From: Micromonospora sp. BL4
Lineage (GTDB): Bacteria > Actinomycetota > Actinomycetes > Mycobacteriales > Micromonosporaceae
Direction of reading: 5' to 3'
NCBI RefSeq assembly: GCF_003667505.1
Contig: NZ_RCVJ01000053.1
Location: 1 to 64,000, forward strand
Length of the DNA: 64,000 bases
A program made the position numbers and the translations under genes. Under the pieces are notes generated by a model that saw only the letters and a list, made by a program, of their open reading frames with translations, did no database searches and was not told where the DNA came from. Shown piece by piece: positions 59,123 to 64,000 of this stretch. Position 1 is the stretch's first letter; the number at the start of each line of letters is the position of its first letter.

Positions 59123-60397
59123 ATGACGCATCTCGACCCGCCGGGCGGCCACGGTCGCCCGGCGGTTCCGTCCGCGCCCGCCACCGCCGCGCTGGCCCGC
59201 TGCGTCTCGGTCGAGCCGGCCAAGTTCGCCGCCGCGCACTGGGGGCACACCCCGCTGCTGTCCCGCGCCGCCGAGCTGCCCGACCCGGCCGGTTTCACCG
59301 ACCTGTTCAGCCCCGCCGACGCCGACGAGCTGCTCAGCCGGCGCGGTCTGCGTACCCCCTTCCTGCGCATCGCCAAGGACGGGCAGCTCGTGCCGGCGGC
59401 GCGCTGGACCGGCGGCGGCGGCGCCGGCGCGGAGATCGGCGACCAGGTGCTCGACGAGCGGGTCCTGGAGCAGTACGCGGCCGGGGCCACCCTGGTGCTG
59501 CAGGGCCTGCACCGCATCTGGCCGCCGCTGATCGACTTCGCCCGCGACCTGGGTCTCGCGCTGACCCAGCCGTTGCAGATCAACGCCTACCTCACCCCGG
59601 CGGGCAGCCAGGGCTTCGCCACCCACTACGACACCCACGACGTGTTCGTGCTCCAGGTCGACGGTCGCAAACACTGGCGGATCCACCCGCCGGTGCTGCC
59701 GGACCCGCTGGAGAAGCAGCCCTGGGGCGGCCGCGCCGACGAGGTCGGGGCCACCGCGCAGGGCCGGGCCGCGCTGGACGTGGTGCTCGCCCCCGGCGAC
59801 GCGCTCTACCTGCCACGTGGCTGGCTGCACAGCGCGCAGGCGCAGGAGGCCAGCTCGCTGCATCTGACCGTGGGCATCCGCGCGTTGACCCGGTACGCCC
59901 TGGTCGAGGAGCTGCTCGCCCTCGCCGCCGAGGACCAGCGCCTGCGGGCCAGCCTGCCGTTCGGCACCGACGTCGCCGACCCGGACGCCATCGAGCCGGA
60001 GCTGACCGAGACGGTGGAGGCGCTGCGGGACTGGCTGCTGCGCGCCGATCCGGGCGCCGTCGCGGCGCGGCTGCGGCAGCGGGCCTGGCCGGCCGCCCGC
60101 CCGGCGCCGATCCGGCCGCTCGCCCAGGCCGGCGCATTGGCCACGCTGAACGCCGACTCCCGGCTCACCCCGCGTCCGGGCCTGCGCTGGCAGCTCGCGC
60201 CGCACGGGCCGGACACGGTGGCGCTGCGGCTGTTCGACCGCGCCATCACCCTGCCCGCCGACTGCGAGCCCGCCGTCCGCACCCTGCTCACCGGTGGAGT
60301 CGTCCGGGTCGGTGACCTGCCCGGGCTGCCCGACGACGCCGACCGGGTCACCCTCGCCCGCCGGCTGCTGCGCGAGGCCGTCCTGGTCCCGGCCTGA
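59123..60397 (+). CDS. JmjC/cupin_8 Fe(II)/2-oxoglutarate oxygenase
   Basis: This 424-residue protein has a JmjC-type double-stranded beta-helix at about residues 70-260. H168-Y-D170 in the segment around 165-185 (HYDTHDVFVLQVDGRKHW) and H236 in LYLPRGWLHSA form the HxD...H iron triad. K184-region and R/W residues fit 2-oxoglutarate binding. A helical C-terminal domain follows, as in RoxA/YcfD, MINA53 and NO66 ribosomal-protein hydroxylases. It is ten bases downstream of the repeat-peptide gene and almost certainly in the same operon, making that peptide a likely substrate. Confidence 0.88.
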   Translation: MTHLDPPGGHGRPAVPSAPATAALARCVSVEPAKFAAAHWGHTPLLSRAAELPDPAGFTDLFSPADADELLSRRGLRTPFLRIAKDGQLVPAARWTGGGGAGAEIGDQVLDERVLEQYAAGATLVLQGLHRIWPPLIDFARDLGLALTQPLQINAYLTPAGSQGFATHYDTHDVFVLQVDGRKHWRIHPPVLPDPLEKQPWGGRADEVGATAQGRAALDVVLAPGDALYLPRGWLHSAQAQEASSLHLTVGIRALTRYALVEELLALAAEDQRLRASLPFGTDVADPDAIEPELTETVEALRDWLLRADPGAVAARLRQRAWPAARPAPIRPLAQAGALATLNADSRLTPRPGLRWQLAPHGPDTVALRLFDRAITLPADCEPAVRTLLTGGVVRVGDLPGLPDDADRVTLARRLLREAVLVPA

Positions 60398-60479
60398 GCA
60401 CCGGGCCACCGATCCGGGTGGGGGTGGCTGTGGGTTGACGACCTCGCCCGGGTATCCGCGCCGATCCGGAGGGTCCAGG

Positions 60480-61145
60480 TCAGCGGCCGAGCACCAGCAG
60501 CAGCGCGGTCGCGAGCAGGCCGGCGCCGAGCACGATGGTGATCGGCCGAGGCCCGAGCACCGCGTGCCGGCGGTCGGCCACCATCCGCGCCGGCACCAGG
60601 CCGACCAGTGGCCCGAGCAGGGTCACCACCAGCGCCAGCACCGGCATCCCGACCGCGAGGTCGCCGCCGTACCCGACGCCGAGCGCCCGCGCGCCGGCGC
60701 CCAGCCCGTACGCGAGCACCGCGCCGGCCACCCCGCAGAGCGCCAGCAGCGGGTTGACCGAGCCCGGCAGCTCGCCCGGCTGCCCGGCCCGGTCGAGCAG
60801 ATCGCGGGCCCGGCTGAGCAGCAGCACCGGGTCCGCCGAGCCACCGTCGGCCGGGGCGGGCGGGCCACTGAGGCGGCGGGCCCCGGCACCGAGACGCTTG
60901 CGCAGCTCCTGCCACAGGTGCGCGACCTCGGCGTCCACCCGCTCCTGCTCCTCGCGCGCCGCGACCAGCTCCTCCTCCGCGTGCCGCACCTGTTCGGCGG
61001 CGTCGGCGACGGCCCGGTCGGCCGCCGCGCACTGCCGGTCGTACCAGGTGTGCGCCTCGGCGCGCTGTTCGCGCACCCGGGCGGTCAGCTCCGCCAGCCG
61101 CCGCAGCTGCGCCGCGTACGTCTCACTGGCCACCGGTTGGTTCAT
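60480..61145 (-). CDS. Coiled-coil membrane protein, partner of FtsK-like ATPase
   Basis: This 221-residue protein has an N-terminal coiled coil (about 8-95, RRLAELTARVREQRAEAHTW then AAEQVRHAEEELVAAREEQERVDAEV), followed by three or four hydrophobic helices (LLALCGVAGAVLAYGLG, LAVGMPVLALVVTLLG and a last LGAGLLATALLLVLG). No family was recognised. Its ATG at 61145 overlaps the end of the FtsK-like gene by four bases (ATGA-type overlap). The two are therefore translated together and probably form one membrane complex. Confidence 0.75.
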   Translation of the reverse strand: MNQPVASETYAAQLRRLAELTARVREQRAEAHTWYDRQCAAADRAVADAAEQVRHAEEELVAAREEQERVDAEVAHLWQELRKRLGAGARRLSGPPAPADGGSADPVLLLSRARDLLDRAGQPGELPGSVNPLLALCGVAGAVLAYGLGAGARALGVGYGGDLAVGMPVLALVVTLLGPLVGLVPARMVADRRHAVLGPRPITIVLGAGLLATALLLVLGR

Positions 61146-64000
61146 CGCGTCGGTCCGTAGGGGATGATCACTTGCCCGGTGCGGTGCACCGCCCGGTCGA
61201 AGAAGAGCCCTCGCCACGGGCGGGGATACCAGTCGGGGCCGCCGGTGCCCGGATAGAGCGAGGCGCCCAGCTCGCCGCCGTGCGCGTCCAGCGCCACCCA
61301 GGCGCCGATCTGGTCGGTGCGGGCGGCCGGCCCGCCCAGGTCGGCGCGCATCCGGGCCACCCCCCGCCACCAGGCCAGCACGTGGGTCCGCCGTTCCGGC
61401 CCGTCGTGCAGGACCCGGCGCAGCTGCTCCAGACCGGTCCGGCGGCCCGCCCGCGCGGCCAGCGCCCCGGCTGCCGCGTCCACCGCGAACAGCAGCAGGT
61501 AGTGCGGGCTGCCCGGCCCGGTGAGCCCGTCGGCGGTCTCGGCCATCAGCTCGCCGACGGTCTCCTCGTCGTACCAGGCGGCGTCGTCGGCCAGGTCGTC
61601 GTAGAGGGCACGGGCGATCGGGTCGGCGTCGGGGTCCAGGCAGGCGATGGAGAACCGGGCGGTGCCGGGCGGGTGTTGGCGGGCCAGCGACCGGGCGGCC
61701 GCGTCCAGCACCGCGCACGCCTCGTCCACCCGGGTGCCCAGCACCGCGAGGTTGCGCCCGGGTGCGCGCGGCAGCCGCAGCGCCGCCGAGCGGGCCTGCA
61801 CGTCGATGATCTCGCCGAGCAGGGCCACCGGGGTGCGTGGCGCCGACCCGTCCGCCGGGGCGGCGAGCGCCCGGAAGTCCGGGGCCTCCACCAGCCGGGG
61901 AATCGCGTCGCCGTCGAAGAGCCGGGCCGGCGCCGCGTCCGGCGGGCGCATCCGCCACAGCCGGTTCTGCAGGGCGCTCCACGTCTCCCAGTCGCTGGCC
62001 GCCGGGATCCGGGCGGTCTCGTTGCCCTCCACCATGCCGGACTCGGCGTTGACGACCGCGTGCCAGCGGGGCAGTGACTGTGCCGCGTCGTTGCGCTCGG
62101 CCAGGATCCGCAACGCCTTGGGCAGCGCGATGCGCAGGGCGAACTGGGCGACCAGCGCCGGGCGGCCCCACAACGCCTCGATGCCGCGTACGTCCTGCGA
62201 GGCGAGCACCAGGTGGATGCCCTGCGACCGGCCCCGCCGGGCCAGGTCCTCCAGCAGGTCCGCCGCCTCCCGGGCGACCACGTCCCGGCCGGCCAGCAGC
62301 ATCTGGAACTCGTCGACCACCGCGACGATCCGCGGCCAGTGTCCCGTCGGGTCGACCGCGCGCAGTTCGGCCAGCTTGGTCACCTCGTGCTTCTTGGCCG
62401 CGTCGGCCCGCCGGCGCAGCTCCTCGGCGAGGAACCGCAGCAGCGCCAGCCCGAACTCCCGGTCGGTGTTCACGTTGATCCCGACCAACCGCATGTGCGG
62501 CAGCCAGCTCGGATCGCGCCGGCCCTTCGCGAACCGCGCGAAGGACACCCCCTCCTTGAAGTCCAGCAGGTAGAACTCCAGCTCGGCGGGGGAGTAGCGG
62601 GCCGCCAGCGCGCCGATCCAGGCGAAGATCAGGTTGGTCTTGCCGGTGCCGGACGGCCCGCCGATCAGCGCGTGCGGCGGATAGTCGCCCAGCGTCAACC
62701 GCACCGGCCGGCCGTGCGGGCCCTCGCCGATCGGGGCGGTCAGCCCGGCTGCGGAGTCCTCCCGCCACATCAGCTCCGGCGGCGGCAGCAGGTCGGCGAA
62801 CGGGGCCGGCGGTGGGCCGGCGTTCACCCGGGCGGCGGCTTCCCGGCAGGTCTCGGTGACCAGCGACGCCGGAGGTGGCGGGTCCAGCCGGACCGGCAGG
62901 CCGGCCGGACCGCCGATCCGCGTGCCGGAGGCCTCGGCGACCACCCGGGTCACCGTCGGATCCTCCGGCAGCGGCACGCCGCGGACCACCAGGTGCACCC
63001 CGCACGCCGCACCCGCCCGCACCACCCGGTCGAGCTGCCCGCGCTCGTGCCGGTTCGGCTCGTCGCCGCCGAGCAGCACCGCCACCCGCCATGGTTCGGG
63101 ACGGCGGCCGGTCGCCGCGGCCAGCTCCCGCAGCGAGCCGTACTCGCCGGCCAGCACGGTCTCGTTGATCCGGCGGATCTGCTCGACGAGGTCGTCCAGC
63201 AGCGGGCCCAGCCCGCCCGGGCCGACGAAGGTGAGCAGCCCCGCCGTGCCCAGCGGCGCGAACCCGGCCAGGCCGCCGCCGAGGTGCTCCGGGTCGTACC
63301 CGATCAGCCGTACCGCGCCCGGGTCCGCGCGGCCGACGGCCCGTAGCAGCAGCGCGGCGACCACCGCGTCGCAGCCGGCGCGGTCGTCCCCGGAGAGGTG
63401 CACGTGCCCGGCGTCGAGCAGCGGCACCAGCGCGGGCACCGGGTCCACGTCGTCGAGCCGGACCGTGCCGACACGCAGCGCGCCGGGCGGCTCGGCCCGG
63501 CGCGTGGGCGTGGGCGTCCATTGCGGCCATTCGGCGGCCGCGCAGCCGGGGGCCTCCCGGCGGGCGGCGTCGGCGGCGTGCCGGGCCAGCTCGGCGATCC
63601 GCGCGGCGTGCCGCGCGTCGATCTCGGCCAGCCGGCGGTCCCGCTGGCCGCCCACCCGCTCCGGTACGGCGGCGGCCGCGCGGCGGACCCGGGCCAGCCG
63701 CTCCCGTGCGGCGGTCAGGTCGGCCTGCGCGGCGGACAGCCGGGTACGGGTGGCCCCCAGCGCCTCGGCGAGGGTGTCCCGCACCCGGGTGGCCAGTTGG
63801 CCGCGCCGGAGCACCGATGGCTGACCGGCGCGGACCGGCGGCTCGGCGGTCGCGGCCCGCGGTCCGGCGGTGGGCTGCGAGCCGGCGGCGGTGGGCAGGT
63901 CCCGGCCGAGCCGGGCCAGCAGCAGTCCGGTCGCCACGCCGGCCGTCACCGCGGAGTCCGCGGCGTGCGGCGGCTCGCCGGCCCCGCGAGGCGGCGGCAT
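61142..64000 (-). CDS. FtsK/SpoIIIE-type ATPase with N-terminal coiled coil
   Basis: At least 952 residues are present; the frame starts with ATG at the very window edge, so it may extend further. Residues about 65-160 are coiled coil (LSAAQADLTAARERLARVRRA). Walker A, GGPSGTGKT, is at 447-455 with K454, followed by ELEFYLLDFKEGVSF and RMRLVGINVNTDREF. Walker B-like IVAVVDEFQMLL is near 555, and RGRSQGIHLVLASQDVRG is typical of FtsK/SpoIIIE. A weak FtsK-like fold may precede (about 200-350). It could move DNA or protein across the membrane; it lacks the triple-ATPase layout of ESX EccC. It overlaps the coiled-coil membrane gene. Confidence 0.82.
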   Translation of the reverse strand: MPPPRGAGEPPHAADSAVTAGVATGLLLARLGRDLPTAAGSQPTAGPRAATAEPPVRAGQPSVLRRGQLATRVRDTLAEALGATRTRLSAAQADLTAARERLARVRRAAAAVPERVGGQRDRRLAEIDARHAARIAELARHAADAARREAPGCAAAEWPQWTPTPTRRAEPPGALRVGTVRLDDVDPVPALVPLLDAGHVHLSGDDRAGCDAVVAALLLRAVGRADPGAVRLIGYDPEHLGGGLAGFAPLGTAGLLTFVGPGGLGPLLDDLVEQIRRINETVLAGEYGSLRELAAATGRRPEPWRVAVLLGGDEPNRHERGQLDRVVRAGAACGVHLVVRGVPLPEDPTVTRVVAEASGTRIGGPAGLPVRLDPPPPASLVTETCREAAARVNAGPPPAPFADLLPPPELMWREDSAAGLTAPIGEGPHGRPVRLTLGDYPPHALIGGPSGTGKTNLIFAWIGALAARYSPAELEFYLLDFKEGVSFARFAKGRRDPSWLPHMRLVGINVNTDREFGLALLRFLAEELRRRADAAKKHEVTKLAELRAVDPTGHWPRIVAVVDEFQMLLAGRDVVAREAADLLEDLARRGRSQGIHLVLASQDVRGIEALWGRPALVAQFALRIALPKALRILAERNDAAQSLPRWHAVVNAESGMVEGNETARIPAASDWETWSALQNRLWRMRPPDAAPARLFDGDAIPRLVEAPDFRALAAPADGSAPRTPVALLGEIIDVQARSAALRLPRAPGRNLAVLGTRVDEACAVLDAAARSLARQHPPGTARFSIACLDPDADPIARALYDDLADDAAWYDEETVGELMAETADGLTGPGSPHYLLLFAVDAAAGALAARAGRRTGLEQLRRVLHDGPERRTHVLAWWRGVARMRADLGGPAARTDQIGAWVALDAHGGELGASLYPGTGGPDWYPRPWRGLFFDRAVHRTGQVIIPYGPTR

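Noticed and set aside
60480-63530. One long minus-strand frame spanning the FtsK-like gene and the coiled-coil gene
   Set aside because: The true FtsK-like protein is in another frame; only the last 221 codons of this frame have plausible protein features.
1-64000. CRISPR arrays, rRNA, tRNA, transposases or integrase genes
   Set aside because: No regularly spaced repeats, cloverleaf-type sequences, rRNA signatures or DDE/tyrosine-recombinase motifs were seen by eye; a tRNAscan or Rfam run would be decisive.

Overview
The window looks like chromosomal DNA from a high-GC actinomycete, most likely Micromonospora or another Micromonosporaceae member. The grounds are the very high GC of most coding regions, frequent GTG starts, GGAGG-type ribosome binding sites and actinobacterial families such as ECF and SigB/F sigma factors, a GAF-ANTAR protein, an Rv2629-like protein, SecA2 and two families of TPR-type XRE regulators. 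No rRNA, tRNA, CRISPR array or transposase was seen.

Layout. 1-108 is the tail of a sugar-enzyme-like gene. 110-3662 is a patch of visibly lower GC holding a P-loop ATPase fused to a PD-(D/E)XK nuclease and a four-helix membrane protein, a likely horizontally acquired conflict-type island. 3.7-6.2 kb holds two XRE regulators, the second coupled to a 53-residue ORF. 6.2-11.4 kb holds small enzymes and membrane proteins (DUF4396, two VOC proteins, TMEM175, DUF5990), a possible leader-peptide attenuator and the scar of a duplicated locus. 11.7-16 kb holds secreted GH43 and GH92 glycosidases. 16.1-17.8 kb is an ECF sigma factor with a membrane BNR-repeat partner. 17.9-28.3 kb is mixed metabolism and regulation (saccharopine-dehydrogenase-like, GlxA, DUF2267, a beta-helix membrane protein, LD-carboxypeptidase, YjbR, GNAT, GCS2-like ligase, alpha/beta hydrolase).

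28.4-32.7 kb has a stress/redox flavour: a baeRF2 (Rv2629-like) protein, a TPP enzyme, a haem-oxygenase-like diiron protein and a CDGSH protein. 34.6-39.3 kb holds a sigma factor fused to a STAS domain, ctaD, and a STAS-HATPase fusion, suggesting a variant partner-switching circuit. 39.3-43.9 kb is a divergent sugar cluster (GT4, GpgS-like, Gfo/Idh/MocA, zinc-type dehydrogenase). 43.9-48 kb carries an ABC exporter and SecA2.

48-57.9 kb contains GAF-ANTAR, DUF2231 (its stop apparently lost at a REP-like element), a methyltransferase, DUF3500, ankyrin and cupin proteins, a cysteine dioxygenase with a frameshifted rhodanese, two tandem orphan winged-helix proteins, a uridine-kinase-like protein with a degenerate P-loop, a DksA/TraR zinc finger, DUF72 and DUF2267. 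57.9-60.4 kb contains a second DUF72 and the most intriguing pair: an 80-residue protein made of three perfect-length 21-residue repeats, 10 bases upstream of a JmjC/cupin oxygenase. The window ends in an FtsK/SpoIIIE-type ATPase overlapping a coiled-coil membrane protein.
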